From JALOAT01 sp041685115 (GTDB lineage Bacteria > Pseudomonadota > Gammaproteobacteria > Thiohalomonadales > Thiohalomonadaceae): a stretch of 64,000 nucleotides of DNA. The notes under the pieces are model-generated. The model made no database searches, was not told where the DNA came from, and was given only the letters and a program-made list of their open reading frames with translations. Location: the NCBI GenBank assembly GCA_041685115.1, contig JAWLGK010000002.1, positions 1 through 64,000 on the forward strand, read 5' to 3'. Positions 19,975 through 28,473 of this stretch are shown in pieces. The position numbers and the translations under genes were made by a program. The first letter of the stretch is position 1, and each line of letters begins with the position of its first letter.

Positions 19975-20931
19975 TCAATCGCCAGCGACCGGACCCGAGG
20001 CCAGAAATTCCGGCTTATCGGGGTCCGGTTCCGCCGGCGGCGGCTCTTCCTGCTCGATTTCCTCGATGACTTGGCCGTCTTCCAGGTCGAGCAAGACGCT
20101 GCTGCCTTCCTCGGTAATCGCCACCACCTTACCGTCGAGGATCTTGATGGGGATGGTGGTCGGCCCGTTGAGCTGATGCTCCCAGATCTTCGCTCCCGTA
20201 TAGCGATTGTATGCAGCCACCAGGCCGCTGAATTGCCCCAGCAGCAGCCGATCGCCATACACGGTGGTGGTGGTGGGCGTATCGAGCGTGGTCTGCCAGT
20301 CGACGGCACCGTTATCGGCCGACACCGCAATCAGCTTGCCTTGCACGGTACTGATGTAGACCGGGCCCTCGCGGCCGGCGACAGGTCTGAACACCAGTTC
20401 CTCGCCGGTGGTCTTTTGCCAACGCTTCGAGCCGTCCTCGCCGGAGACGCCCCACAACACCCCGGCGCCGCCGCCCGTAACCAGTTGATCCCCTACTACC
20501 GCCGGTGAAAACACCCAGCCGCTGAGGTCCTGACGCCAGCGCACGTCACCATCTTCGAGATCCAGTGCGCGCAGGCTACCGTCTTCACCGCCCACGTAGG
20601 CGGTCGAGCCGATCACCGTGGGGCTGTACAGGGTGTGTGACGATGCCACGTGCCAGCGAATGGCGCCGCTCGCCGCATCGAGTGCGAATATACCCACAGG
20701 GCTGCCCACCACGACCAGATCATTCACCACCACGGGCTCGAGGGGGAACAGCCCTTCGAGTTGATGCCAACTCGGTTCCAGGCCGCCGTATTCCAGGCGG
20801 GTCAGCCCCGTGTCGGCAACGAAGACGGCCTCATCGGCCATGTTGGGATTGTCGGGGTAGAGTGCCTCGCGCTGCTCGCCTGCGATGCTGCCGAAGGGAA
20901 GGAGTGCGAGCAGGGTGATCAGGAGGCGCAT
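19975..20931 (-). CDS. Exported PQQ-like beta-propeller repeat protein
   Basis: This 318-residue protein has a signal peptide (MRLLITLLALLPFGSIAG) and repeated propeller blades with the pattern GxxxALDxxxGxxxW (for example GIFALDAASGAIRWHV and SLRALDLEDGDVRWRQ). The fold resembles BamB of the outer-membrane assembly machine. However, the usual bamB neighbours (hisS, der) are absent and there is no clear lipobox, so the function is open. An acidic, proline-rich segment (EEPPPAEPDPDKPE) lies near the C-terminus. It is convergent with ssb, with two bases between the stop codons. Confidence 0.7.
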   Translation of the reverse strand: MRLLITLLALLPFGSIAGEQREALYPDNPNMADEAVFVADTGLTRLEYGGLEPSWHQLEGLFPLEPVVVNDLVVVGSPVGIFALDAASGAIRWHVASSHTLYSPTVIGSTAYVGGEDGSLRALDLEDGDVRWRQDLSGWVFSPAVVGDQLVTGGGAGVLWGVSGEDGSKRWQKTTGEELVFRPVAGREGPVYISTVQGKLIAVSADNGAVDWQTTLDTPTTTTVYGDRLLLGQFSGLVAAYNRYTGAKIWEHQLNGPTTIPIKILDGKVVAITEEGSSVLLDLEDGQVIEEIEQEEPPPAEPDPDKPEFLASGPVAGD

Positions 20932-21008
20932 GGCGGTGGCCCTCGGGCGGTGCCGCGTTTACCTAATCCATAGTCGAACGGTCAGTAAAAACCAACAGCA
21001 TAGGGGCG

Positions 21009-21037
21009 AAAAAAAACGGCCGTTCGGCCGCTTTTTT
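21009..21037 (-). terminator. Terminator after tRNA-Pro
   Basis: On the minus strand A-rich sequence leads into a GCGGCC-GAA-type hairpin followed by eight T residues. It lies ten bases beyond the CCA end of tRNA-Pro and is close to symmetric, so it might act in both directions. Confidence 0.8.
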
Positions 21038-21046
21038 CGGGAATGA

Positions 21047-21123
21047 TGGTCGGGGTGACAGGAATTGAACCTGCGACTTCTACCTCCCGAAGGTAGCGCT
21101 CTACCAGGCTGAGCTACACCCCG
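21047..21123 (-). tRNA. tRNA-Pro (anticodon CGG)
   Basis: This is a 77-base cloverleaf with acceptor stem CGGGGTG/CACCCCG, D-arm AGCTCAGCCTGGTAGAGCG, anticodon loop TTCGGGA, T-arm loop GTTCAAT and an encoded ACCA end. Anticodon CGG reads CCG codons, which suits a GC-rich genome. It lies nine bases downstream of ispB on the same strand and may share its transcript. Confidence 0.96.
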
Positions 21124-21132
21124 CGGTGAAGA

Positions 21133-22101
21133 TCAAGACGTGCGCGCGACGGCGAACCGTGCCAGCGAAATCAGTGCCTGTTTGTACGGCGACTCGGGAA
21201 TGATTTCGAGGGCGGTGATGGCTTGTTCCGCCTCACCTTGCGCAGCGCGCGAAGTGTACGCGATGGCGCCGGTGGTTTCAATGGCTTCTGTAATCGCCGT
21301 AATGTGTTCCTTGCCACCTTCCTCGATGGCGCGACGCACCAGTGCCTTCTGCGGCGCAGTGCCGTGCTGCAGTACATAGATGAGCGGCAGGGTCGGCTTG
21401 CCTTCGGCGAGATCGTCGCCGACGTTTTTGCCGAGTTCTTCACTGGAGCTGCTGTAGTCGAGCACGTCATCGACCAATTGATAGGCGGCGCCCAGGTGCA
21501 TGCCGTAGCGCGCCATCGCCAGTTCCTCGGCGGGCGAGCGAGCGGCGATGACGGCGCCGATCTGCGCGGCGGCCTCGAACAGCTTCGCGGTCTTGCAGTG
21601 AATGACGTCCAGATACGCGGACTCGGTCACGTCCGCGTTGTGCACGTTCAACAATTGCTTCACCTCGCCCTCGGCGATGGTGTTGGTGGCCTCGGAGAGA
21701 ATCTGCATGACACGCATGCTGCCCACGGATACCATCATCTGGAACGCGCGCGAGTAGAGGTAATCACCTACCAGCACACTGGCCTGATTGCCCCACACGG
21801 CATTGGCCGTGTCCCGGCCGCGGCGCTTGTCCGAGGCATCGACCACGTCGTCGTGGAGCAGGGTGGCGGTGTGGATGAATTCGATCACCGCCGCGAGTTC
21901 CAGCCGGTCTGTGCCGGTATGGCCGAAGGCCCCGGCCGAGAGCAGCACCAGCACCGGCCGCAGGCGCTTGCCGCCGCTGTTCACGATGTAGTGGCCGATC
22001 TTATTCACTAACGCCACCTCGGAATGCAGGCGTTCGTGAATCAGTCGGTCGACCGCCCCGCGGTCGGTTTCCACGAGCTTATATACGGCGTGGATATCCA
22101 T
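21133..22101 (-). CDS. ispB: Octaprenyl (polyprenyl) diphosphate synthase
   Basis: This 322-residue trans-prenyltransferase makes the ubiquinone side chain. The two aspartate-rich motifs are present: DDVVD (about residues 84-88) and DDVLD (about 210-214), with GGKRLRP near residue 45. The ispB gene next to divergent rplU-rpmA is the standard gammaproteobacterial arrangement. Chain length (octaprenyl or other) cannot be set from sequence alone. Confidence 0.95.
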   Translation of the reverse strand: MDIHAVYKLVETDRGAVDRLIHERLHSEVALVNKIGHYIVNSGGKRLRPVLVLLSAGAFGHTGTDRLELAAVIEFIHTATLLHDDVVDASDKRRGRDTANAVWGNQASVLVGDYLYSRAFQMMVSVGSMRVMQILSEATNTIAEGEVKQLLNVHNADVTESAYLDVIHCKTAKLFEAAAQIGAVIAARSPAEELAMARYGMHLGAAYQLVDDVLDYSSSSEELGKNVGDDLAEGKPTLPLIYVLQHGTAPQKALVRRAIEEGGKEHITAITEAIETTGAIAYTSRAAQGEAEQAITALEIIPESPYKQALISLARFAVARTS

Positions 22102-22187
22102 GGTGGGTGTGCATGGGAAAGGGCAAGCATGCTAGGGAGCATGGCCCGGGGTGTCAAGGAATCGCATGGGGGCAGGTGTGAAGATGT

Positions 22188-22216
22188 TTGACCTGGTCGA
22201 CTCGGGTCGTTAGAAT
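22188..22216 (+). promoter_or_regulatory. rplU promoter
   Basis: TTGACC, 17 bases, then TAGAAT, each five of six to consensus, lies 41 bases before rplU in the gap divergent to ispB. Confidence 0.8.
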
Positions 22217-22257
22217 TGCCGGTCTTTCGACCCTTGACCTGTTGGAGTAAGGCGGCC

Positions 22258-22572
22258 ATGTACGCTGTAGTCAAGACTGGCGGCAAGCAGTACCGGATTT
22301 CTGAAGGCGAAACGTTGCGCGTGGAGAAGCTCTCCGCGGACGTGGGCGCCGACATCGAACTGAGCGAAGTCCTGATGATCGCCGACGGCGACAACATCAA
22401 GATCGGCGCTCCCTTTGTGGCTGGCGGCAAGGTGACCGCCACCGTGACCGCTCACGGCCGTGGTGAGAAGGTGCACATCCTCAAGTTCCGCCGCCGCAAG
22501 CACTACATGAAGCGTGCTGGCCATCGCCAGGACTACACGGAACTGAAGATCACCGGCATCCAGGCCGGCTAA
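22258..22572 (+). CDS. rplU: 50S ribosomal protein L21
   Basis: This 104-residue protein starts MYAVVKTGGKQYRISEGETL and has KFRRRKHYMKRAGHRQ near the C-terminus. L21 binds 23S rRNA with L20. GGAG lies upstream of the ATG at 22258. The open frame extends further back, but only this start gives L21. Confidence 0.97.
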   Translation: MYAVVKTGGKQYRISEGETLRVEKLSADVGADIELSEVLMIADGDNIKIGAPFVAGGKVTATVTAHGRGEKVHILKFRRRKHYMKRAGHRQDYTELKITGIQAG

Positions 22573-22589
22573 TTTGAGGTAGAACAGCC

Positions 22590-22847
22590 ATGGCACACAA
22601 AAAGGCGGGTGGCAGCACCCGTAACGGCCGCGATTCCATTGCCAAGCGCCTGGGCGTGAAGCGCTTCGGCGGCGAGCAGGTGCTGGCCGGCAACATCCTG
22701 GTCCGTCAGCGCGGCACCGCGTTCCATCCCGGTAACGGCGTGGGTATCGGCAGTGACGACACCCTGTTTGCCAAGGTTGATGGCCGCGTGGTGTTCGAAG
22801 TGAAGGGTCCGCAGCAGCGCCGGTACGTCTCCGTGGTGGCCGAATAA
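22590..22847 (+). CDS. rpmA: 50S ribosomal protein L27
   Basis: This 85-residue protein starts MAHKKAGGSTRNGRDSIAKR. Its flexible N-terminus reaches the peptidyl transferase centre. It is 17 bases after rplU, with a terminator downstream. Confidence 0.97.
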   Translation: MAHKKAGGSTRNGRDSIAKRLGVKRFGGEQVLAGNILVRQRGTAFHPGNGVGIGSDDTLFAKVDGRVVFEVKGPQQRRYVSVVAE

Positions 22848-22873
22848 GCCAGCCGGACATGTCCTGGTGCGAG

Positions 22874-22898
22874 AAAGCCCCGCTCGTCGGGGCTTTTT
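22874..22898 (+). terminator. rplU-rpmA terminator
   Basis: AAAGCCCCG and CGGGGCTTT form a nine-pair stem with seven-base loop, and the run of T residues follows directly. It lies 27 bases after rpmA. Confidence 0.9.
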
Positions 22899-22964
22899 CG
22901 TGCGGGGCTTTCGGGCGTTCCCGGCGGACGCATCGCGACAGCGCTGGTCGCCCCTGAGGTCCGA

Positions 22965-22970
22965 TACAAT
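22965..22970 (+). promoter_or_regulatory. Possible -10 box for obgE at leaderless distance
   Basis: TACAAT (five of six) ends seven bases before the obgE ATG, with no good -35 box and no Shine-Dalgarno sequence between. If used, the transcript would begin at or next to the start codon. Confidence 0.4.
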
Positions 22971-22976
22971 CACCCC

Positions 22977-24050
22977 ATGAAGTTCGTCGACGAAGCCCAT
23001 ATCCGGGTCGAAGCTGGCAATGGCGGCAACGGCTGCGTCAGTTTTCGCCGTGAGAAATTTATTCCCTTCGGCGGTCCCGACGGCGGCGATGGCGGCGACG
23101 GCGGCAGCGTGTTTCTGGTGGCGGATCCGGAGCTGAACACCCTGGTCGATCTGCGCTACACGAGCGCCTTCCGCGCTGAGCACGGGCAGGCGGGCGCCGG
23201 CGCAAACCGCACCGGTCGTTCCGGTGCGGATCTGCGTATCACGGTTCCGGTCGGCACTGAGGTCTACGACGAGGACACGGGCGAACGCCTGGGCGATCTG
23301 GTGAGCGCCGGGCAGGAACTGCTCGTGGCGCGCGGCGGCTTTCACGGCCTCGGCAACACCCGCTTCAAGAGCAGCATCAATCGCGCCCCGCGCCAGTCGA
23401 AGCCCGGTACGCCCGGTGAAAAGCGCCAGCTGCACCTGGAACTGAAGGTGCTCGCAGACATTGGTCTGCTCGGACTGCCGAACGCCGGCAAGTCCACCTT
23501 CATCCAGGCGGTCTCCGCGGCGCGCCCCAAGGTCGCCGATTATCCCTTCACCACGCTGCATCCGAATCTGGGCGTCGTGAGCGTGGATGCCCACCGCAGT
23601 TTCGTGGTTGCGGATATCCCCGGCCTCATTGAGGGCGCCGCCGAAGGTGCCGGCCTCGGTATCCAGTTTCTCAAGCACGTATCCCGCACGCGCTTGCTCC
23701 TGCATCTGGTGGACATCGAGCCGCCCGACAACGGCGACCCGGTGGAAGCGGTGCGCGTGATTGCGCGCGAGCTGGAAAAATTCAGCCCGGAGCTCGCGGC
23801 GCGCGAGCGCTGGCTGGTGCTGAACAAGATCGACCTCGTCCCCGCCGAGATGCGTGATGACATCTGCAACGATATCGTCAGGCGGCTCGAATGGACCGGC
23901 CCCGTGTACCGCATCAGCGCCGCGACACGCGAGGGCACCGGCGTGCTGGTGAACCGCATCATGGAGCGCTTGGAACAGATCCGCCGTGAAGAAGCACAGT
24001 CGCAGGCGACTGCACAACATCCTCAGGAATTCCCAGACCAACCACTATGA
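22977..24050 (+). CDS. obgE: GTPase ObgE/CgtA
   Basis: This 357-residue protein has the glycine-rich Obg domain (residues 1-158, GGNGCVSFRREKFIPFGGPD) and a GTPase domain with P-loop GLPNAGKST (about 166-174), DIPG and NKID motifs. ObgE acts in 50S subunit maturation and the stringent response. The C-terminal tail is short and variable. Following rplU-rpmA is the conserved order. The stop overlaps the proB start (ATGA). Confidence 0.97.
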   Translation: MKFVDEAHIRVEAGNGGNGCVSFRREKFIPFGGPDGGDGGDGGSVFLVADPELNTLVDLRYTSAFRAEHGQAGAGANRTGRSGADLRITVPVGTEVYDEDTGERLGDLVSAGQELLVARGGFHGLGNTRFKSSINRAPRQSKPGTPGEKRQLHLELKVLADIGLLGLPNAGKSTFIQAVSAARPKVADYPFTTLHPNLGVVSVDAHRSFVVADIPGLIEGAAEGAGLGIQFLKHVSRTRLLLHLVDIEPPDNGDPVEAVRVIARELEKFSPELAARERWLVLNKIDLVPAEMRDDICNDIVRRLEWTGPVYRISAATREGTGVLVNRIMERLEQIRREEAQSQATAQHPQEFPDQPL

Positions 24051-25168
24051 GCAGCCGTGAACAGCTCGGTCGCAGCCAACGCTGGGTCGTGAAAATCGGT
24101 AGTGCGCTCCTGACCAGCGACGGGCGCGGTCTCAACAAGGAAGGCATTGCCGGCTGGGTCGCGCAGATGGCGCGCCTGTGCGACCGCGGCACCGAACTGG
24201 TACTGGTTTCCTCGGGCGCGGTGGCCGAGGGCATGACCCGTCTGGGCTGGAACAAACGCCCCAACGCTCTCCATGAACTGCAGGCCGCTGCGGCCGTGGG
24301 CCAGATGGGCCTGGTGCAGACCTGGGAGAGCGCATTTCATGCCCATGGCCGCCACACCGCCCAGGTGCTGGTCACCCATGACGACCTTTCCAACCGCCGC
24401 CGCTACCTGAACGCGCGCAGCACTTTGCGCACCCTGGTGGGCCTGGGCGTGGTGCCGGTGATCAACGAAAACGACACCGTCGTCACCGACGAGATCCGCT
24501 TTGGCGACAACGACACCCTGGGCGCACTGGTCGCCAATCTGGTGGATGCGGACCTGCTGGTGATCCTCACCGATCAGGCCGGCCTGTTCGACAAGGACCC
24601 GCGCCACAACCCGGACGCACAGCTGATCCCCGAGGCCCAAGCCTGCGACGCGCGACTGGACACCATGGTGGGCGGCGCGGGCGCCCTGGGCCGTGGCGGC
24701 ATGATCACCAAACTGCGCGCCGCGCGTCTGGCGGCCCGATCCGGCGCGGCCACCATCATCGCCCCGGGACGCACGGATGGCGCACTGGATCGCATCGCCG
24801 CCGGTGACGACATCGGCACCCTGTTGCTGCCCGATCGCGAGCGCGAGGCCGCCCGCAAGCAGTGGATCGCCGGCCATCTGCAGATGAAGGGCCGGTTGGT
24901 ACTCGACGCCGGCGCGGTGCGCGTACTGCGCGAGCAGGGCCGCAGCCTGCTGCCGGTGGGCGTGAAGGCGGTGGAGGGCGAATTCCATCGCGGCGAAATG
25001 GTGGCCTGCATCGACGAGACCGGCCGGGAAGTGGCGCGCGGCCTGGCGAACTACGGGGCCGACGACACGCGCCGCATCATGGGTCAGCCGAGCAGCCGCG
25101 TCCTGGAGCTCCTCGGCTTCCAGGGCGAACCCGAACTCATCCACCGCGACGACCTGGTGATTTTGTAA
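24047..25168 (+). CDS. proB: Glutamate 5-kinase
   Basis: This 373-residue protein catalyses the first step of proline synthesis. The amino-acid kinase domain (about residues 8-255; KIGSALLTSDGRGLN, VSSGAVAEG, NENDTVV) is followed by a C-terminal PUA domain (about 278-360). It overlaps obgE by four bases, implying coupled translation. Feedback inhibition by proline is known in the family. Confidence 0.96.
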   Translation: MSSREQLGRSQRWVVKIGSALLTSDGRGLNKEGIAGWVAQMARLCDRGTELVLVSSGAVAEGMTRLGWNKRPNALHELQAAAAVGQMGLVQTWESAFHAHGRHTAQVLVTHDDLSNRRRYLNARSTLRTLVGLGVVPVINENDTVVTDEIRFGDNDTLGALVANLVDADLLVILTDQAGLFDKDPRHNPDAQLIPEAQACDARLDTMVGGAGALGRGGMITKLRAARLAARSGAATIIAPGRTDGALDRIAAGDDIGTLLLPDREREAARKQWIAGHLQMKGRLVLDAGAVRVLREQGRSLLPVGVKAVEGEFHRGEMVACIDETGREVARGLANYGADDTRRIMGQPSSRVLELLGFQGEPELIHRDDLVIL

Positions 25169-25198
25169 GAAAAATTAACACAGGGGACACGGGGAGTT

Positions 25199-25288
25199 GT
25201 CCGGGCCGTAGGCGCCGACACCGTCGGCGAATCGTGTCCGGTTACCGCCCGGCGGTCGGGGAGGCCGTTCGCCCACGGTGTGGGCCCC
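25199..25288. repeat. Left copy of 90-bp inverted repeat flanking rpsT
   Basis: A 90-base GC-rich segment (starting GTCCGGGCCGTAGG, ending GGGCCCC) recurs in reverse complement at 25728-25817 with only a few differences. It is internally palindromic in parts (GCCGACACCGTCGGC). It has no ORF of its own and is probably a dispersed intergenic repeat. Confidence 0.8.
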
Positions 25289-25313
25289 GTGTTAAAGCTT
25301 TTCTCTCCGGCCG

Positions 25314-25342
25314 TTGACATCGGGGTGGTGAATGCGCACACT
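25314..25342 (+). promoter_or_regulatory. Predicted rpsT promoter
   Basis: A perfect TTGACA lies 66 bases before the rpsT start, with a weak -10 region (CACACT) 17 bases downstream. Confidence 0.5.
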
Positions 25343-25385
25343 ATGCGGCCTTTCCGTGCTACCGAATTTTTTAGGGAGACTCACC

Positions 25386-25646
25386 TTGGCTAACACTGCG
25401 CAAGCCGCGAAGCGCGCCCGCCAGGCCGAGAAGCGCCGTCAGCAGAACGCGAGCAAGCTGTCCATGCTCCGCACCTCCGTCAAGAAGGTGGTGAAGGCTA
25501 TCGCCGGCGGCGACAAGGCCCAGGCCGAGGCTGCCTACAAGGCCGCCGTGCCCGTCCTCGACAAGATGACCGGCAAGGGCATGATCCACAAGAATGCCGC
25601 TGCTCGTCACAAGAGCCGCCTGAACGCGCGCATCCGCGCCCTGTAA
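25386..25646 (+). CDS. rpsT: 30S ribosomal protein S20
   Basis: This 86-residue basic helical protein starts MANTAQAAKRARQAEKRRQQ. The start codon is TTG behind AGGGAG. E. coli rpsT also uses UUG, which is linked to autogenous control, so the rare start appears conserved. It is a single-gene unit bounded by a promoter and terminator and flanked by inverted 90-bp repeats. Confidence 0.95.
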   Translation: MANTAQAAKRARQAEKRRQQNASKLSMLRTSVKKVVKAIAGGDKAQAEAAYKAAVPVLDKMTGKGMIHKNAAARHKSRLNARIRAL

Positions 25647-25669
25647 GGCACTCTGCTTCCAAAAGAAAT

Positions 25670-25693
25670 AAGGCCGGTTCTACCGGCCTTTTT
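25670..25693 (+). terminator. rpsT terminator
   Basis: AAGGCCGGT and ACCGGCCTT form a nine-pair stem with a TCT loop, followed by T residues. It lies 24 bases after rpsT. Confidence 0.9.
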
Positions 25694-25727
25694 CTTTTCC
25701 CTCCTCCGGGGGTAAATGGCTCTTGTA

Positions 25728-25817
25728 GGGGCCCACACCATGGGCGAACGGTCTTCCCGACCGCCGGGCGGTAACCGGACACGATTCGCCGACGGTGTCG
25801 GCTCCTACGGCCCGGAC
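25728..25817. repeat. Right copy of 90-bp inverted repeat flanking rpsT
   Basis: This is the reverse complement of 25199-25288 with a handful of substitutions. It lies between the rpsT terminator and murJ. Open frames across it and into murJ are not credible genes. Confidence 0.8.
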
Positions 25818-25896
25818 CCATACCCGTGCCCCCCGTGGTTTAGGCTTTTCCCCCCCGATTTCGTATCATCGTGCGCTTTCTCTGCGCGGCAAGCCT

Positions 25897-27453
25897 ATGG
25901 GCCTCCTTCGTTCCACCGCCACGGTCGGCGGGTTGACCATGATCTCCCGGGTGCTCGGCTTCATCCGGGACGTGGTTATTGCACGGGTGTTCGGCGCGGG
26001 GCTCGGCACCGACGCCTTTTTCGTCGCCTTCAAGATCCCCAATTTCATGCGCCGGCTGTTTGCCGAGGGCGCCTTCTCACAGGCCTTCGTGCCGGTGCTC
26101 TCCGAGTACAAGGCGCAGCAGCCGGTGGCGGAGGTGCGTACCCTGATCGCCGATGCGGCCGGCACCCTGGGCGGGGTGCTGACCCTGCTGAGCGTGGCGG
26201 GCATGCTCGGTGCGCCGTTACTGGTGATGTTGTTCGCGCCGGGATTCGTTGGGGACGGCGAGAAGTTTGCGCTCACCTCGGAGCTGCTGCGCGTCACCTT
26301 CCCGTACATCCTGTTCATCTCCATGGCCGCGCTGGTGGGTGGCGTGCTGAACACCTACAGCCGCTTCGCCGTGCCGGCGATCACACCGGTCTGGCTGAAC
26401 CTCATCCTCATTGCCGCGGCCTTGTGGGGCGCCCCGTACTTTGAGCAGCCCATTGAGGCCCTCGCCTGGGGCGTGTTCCTGGCTGGCCTGGTGCAACTGG
26501 TTTTTCAGCTGCCCGCGGTGGCACGCCTCGGCTTGCTGGCGCGCCCGCGCTGGGGCTGGCGCGACCCGGGGGTGCGCCGCATCCTCAACCTCATGCTGCC
26601 GGCCATCTTCGGCTCATCGGTCGCCCAGGTGAACCTGCTGGTGGACACCATCATCGCCTCCTTCCTGGTGACCGGCAGTGTGTCATGGCTCTATTACTCC
26701 GATCGGCTGGTGGAATTTCCGCTCGGTGTTTTCGGCGTAGCGCTCGGCACGGTGATCCTGCCCAATCTCTCGCGTCAGCACGCCGAGGCGGCGCCCGAGG
26801 ATTTCGCGCGCACCCTGGACTGGGCGGTGCGCTGGGTGCTGTTGATCGGCGTGCCGGCCACCGTGGGACTGGCGCTGCTGGCCGGGCCGATGCTGGTGAC
26901 CTTGTTCCATTACGGCGCGTTTACCGACGAGGATGCGCGCATGGCGACCCTGAGCCTGGTCACCTTCAGCCTTGGCTTGGTGGCCTTCATGCTGGTGAAG
27001 GTGCTGGCGCCCGGCTTTTACGCGCGCCAGGACACCCGCACGCCGGTGCGCTTCGGGGTCTATGCCGTGGTGTTCAACATGACTTTCAACCTGGCCGTGG
27101 TCGTGCCGCTCGCCATGCGCGGCGTATCGGGGTTGCACGCAGGACTGGCCCTGGCCACTTCTTTGGCCGCCTACCTGAATGCAGGTCTGCTGTTCCGTCG
27201 CCTGCGGGCAGATGGGGTGTGGCGTGCATCGCCCGGCTGGGGACTGTTTACCCTTCGCGCGGTGCTGGCCAACCTGGCCATGGCCGCGGTGCTGTGGTTC
27301 GCCTCGGGCACCCTGGCCGACTGGCTCACCCAGGGCGCCGTGGACCGTGCGCTTTGGCTGGCGGGGCTGATCGGCGTCGGTGCCCTGGTCTATGGCATCA
27401 CCCTGCTTGCCCTTGGCATGCGCCTGTCCGAGCTCCGCGGTCGCAGGCCGTGA
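25897..27453 (+). CDS. murJ: Lipid II flippase MurJ
   Basis: This 518-residue, about 14-segment membrane protein of the MOP superfamily starts MGLLRSTATVGGLTMISRVLG and has RDVVIARVFGAG and FKIPNFMRRLFAEGAFSQAF, all MurJ hallmarks. It flips lipid-linked peptidoglycan precursor across the inner membrane. The ATG at 25897 is chosen for family fit; 34 upstream in-frame codons fall in repeat sequence. rpsT-murJ-ribF is a common gammaproteobacterial order. Confidence 0.96.
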   Translation: MGLLRSTATVGGLTMISRVLGFIRDVVIARVFGAGLGTDAFFVAFKIPNFMRRLFAEGAFSQAFVPVLSEYKAQQPVAEVRTLIADAAGTLGGVLTLLSVAGMLGAPLLVMLFAPGFVGDGEKFALTSELLRVTFPYILFISMAALVGGVLNTYSRFAVPAITPVWLNLILIAAALWGAPYFEQPIEALAWGVFLAGLVQLVFQLPAVARLGLLARPRWGWRDPGVRRILNLMLPAIFGSSVAQVNLLVDTIIASFLVTGSVSWLYYSDRLVEFPLGVFGVALGTVILPNLSRQHAEAAPEDFARTLDWAVRWVLLIGVPATVGLALLAGPMLVTLFHYGAFTDEDARMATLSLVTFSLGLVAFMLVKVLAPGFYARQDTRTPVRFGVYAVVFNMTFNLAVVVPLAMRGVSGLHAGLALATSLAAYLNAGLLFRRLRADGVWRASPGWGLFTLRAVLANLAMAAVLWFASGTLADWLTQGAVDRALWLAGLIGVGALVYGITLLALGMRLSELRGRRP

Positions 27454-27477
27454 CAAGGGTGGGCGGTGGCTTATAAT
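27450..27477 (+). promoter_or_regulatory. Predicted ribF promoter
   Basis: GTGACA (five of six) overlaps the murJ stop; after 16 bases comes a perfect TATAAT, 27 bases before the ribF ATG. It could drive ribF through ispH independently of murJ. Confidence 0.7.
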
Positions 27478-27504
27478 CAGGCACTTTGCCGCTACGACTC
27501 TTCG

Positions 27505-28440
27505 ATGGAACTCATCCGCGGGCTGCACAACCTCCGGCCTTCTCACCGTGGCTGCGCGCTCACCATTGGCAACTTCGACGGTGTGCACCGCGGCCATCGC
27601 GCCATGCTCGCACAGCTCCAGGAGCGCGCGGGCGCACTCGGCCTGCCGGCCGTGGTGATGCTGTTTGAGCCGCAACCGTCCGAATACTTCGTTCCGGAAC
27701 GCGCGCCGGCACGCCTGATGCGCCTGCGCGAAAAACTCGAAATACTCGCAGGGCTTGGGCTCGATCGGGTGGTTTGCGTGCGCTTCGATGCCCAATTGGC
27801 CGCGCTTTCCGCCGCAGACTTCGTGCAGCATGTGCTGGTCGACGCGCTCGCGGCGCGCTATGTGCTGGTGGGTGACGATTTCCGCTACGGCGCCGGACGC
27901 GGCGGTGATTTCCACACACTCACCGCCGCCGGCCGGGAGCACGGTTTCGAGGTGGCGCGCATGGGCAGCTTCCTGCTGGAAGGGGAGCGCGTGAGCAGTA
28001 CGGCAGTGCGCGAGGCACTGATGCACGGCGATCTCGGCAAAGCCGCGCGTTTTCTCGGTGCGCCCTATTACGTCTGCGGGCGCGTGGCGCACGGCGACAA
28101 GCGCGGACGCTCCATCGGCTTCCCCACCGCCAACATCCATCTGCACCGTCGCAACGTGCCGCTCGACGGTGTGTTCGTGGTGGAGATGCGCGGCGTCGCG
28201 GAGCACCCGTGGCCGGGTGTGGCCAACGTGGGCGTGCGTCCCACCGTGGACGGCACGCGCGCGCTTTTGGAAGTGCATCTGTTCGATTTCGCCGGCGACA
28301 TCTACGGTCGTCACGTGGAGATCGAATTCCTGCACAAGCTGCGCCCCGAGCAGCGCTTCGATTCGCTCGATGCCCTGAAGCAACAGATCGCACTGGATGC
28401 CCGCGCCGCGCGGGCCTATTTCGCGGCGAACGGTCGCTGA
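27505..28440 (+). CDS. ribF: Bifunctional riboflavin kinase/FAD synthetase
   Basis: This 311-residue enzyme makes FMN and FAD from riboflavin. The adenylyltransferase domain starts MELIRGLHNL with TIGNFDGVHRGH (about residues 19-30). The C-terminal flavokinase domain has the KRGRSIGFPTAN motif (about 199-210). The ATG at 27505 matches the E. coli start. It is first in the ribF-ileS-lspA-fkpB-ispH cluster. Confidence 0.96.
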   Translation: MELIRGLHNLRPSHRGCALTIGNFDGVHRGHRAMLAQLQERAGALGLPAVVMLFEPQPSEYFVPERAPARLMRLREKLEILAGLGLDRVVCVRFDAQLAALSAADFVQHVLVDALAARYVLVGDDFRYGAGRGGDFHTLTAAGREHGFEVARMGSFLLEGERVSSTAVREALMHGDLGKAARFLGAPYYVCGRVAHGDKRGRSIGFPTANIHLHRRNVPLDGVFVVEMRGVAEHPWPGVANVGVRPTVDGTRALLEVHLFDFAGDIYGRHVEIEFLHKLRPEQRFDSLDALKQQIALDARAARAYFAANGR

Positions 28441-28473
28441 CCGACCCGCACGGATTCAAGCAGAGAGGCACCC

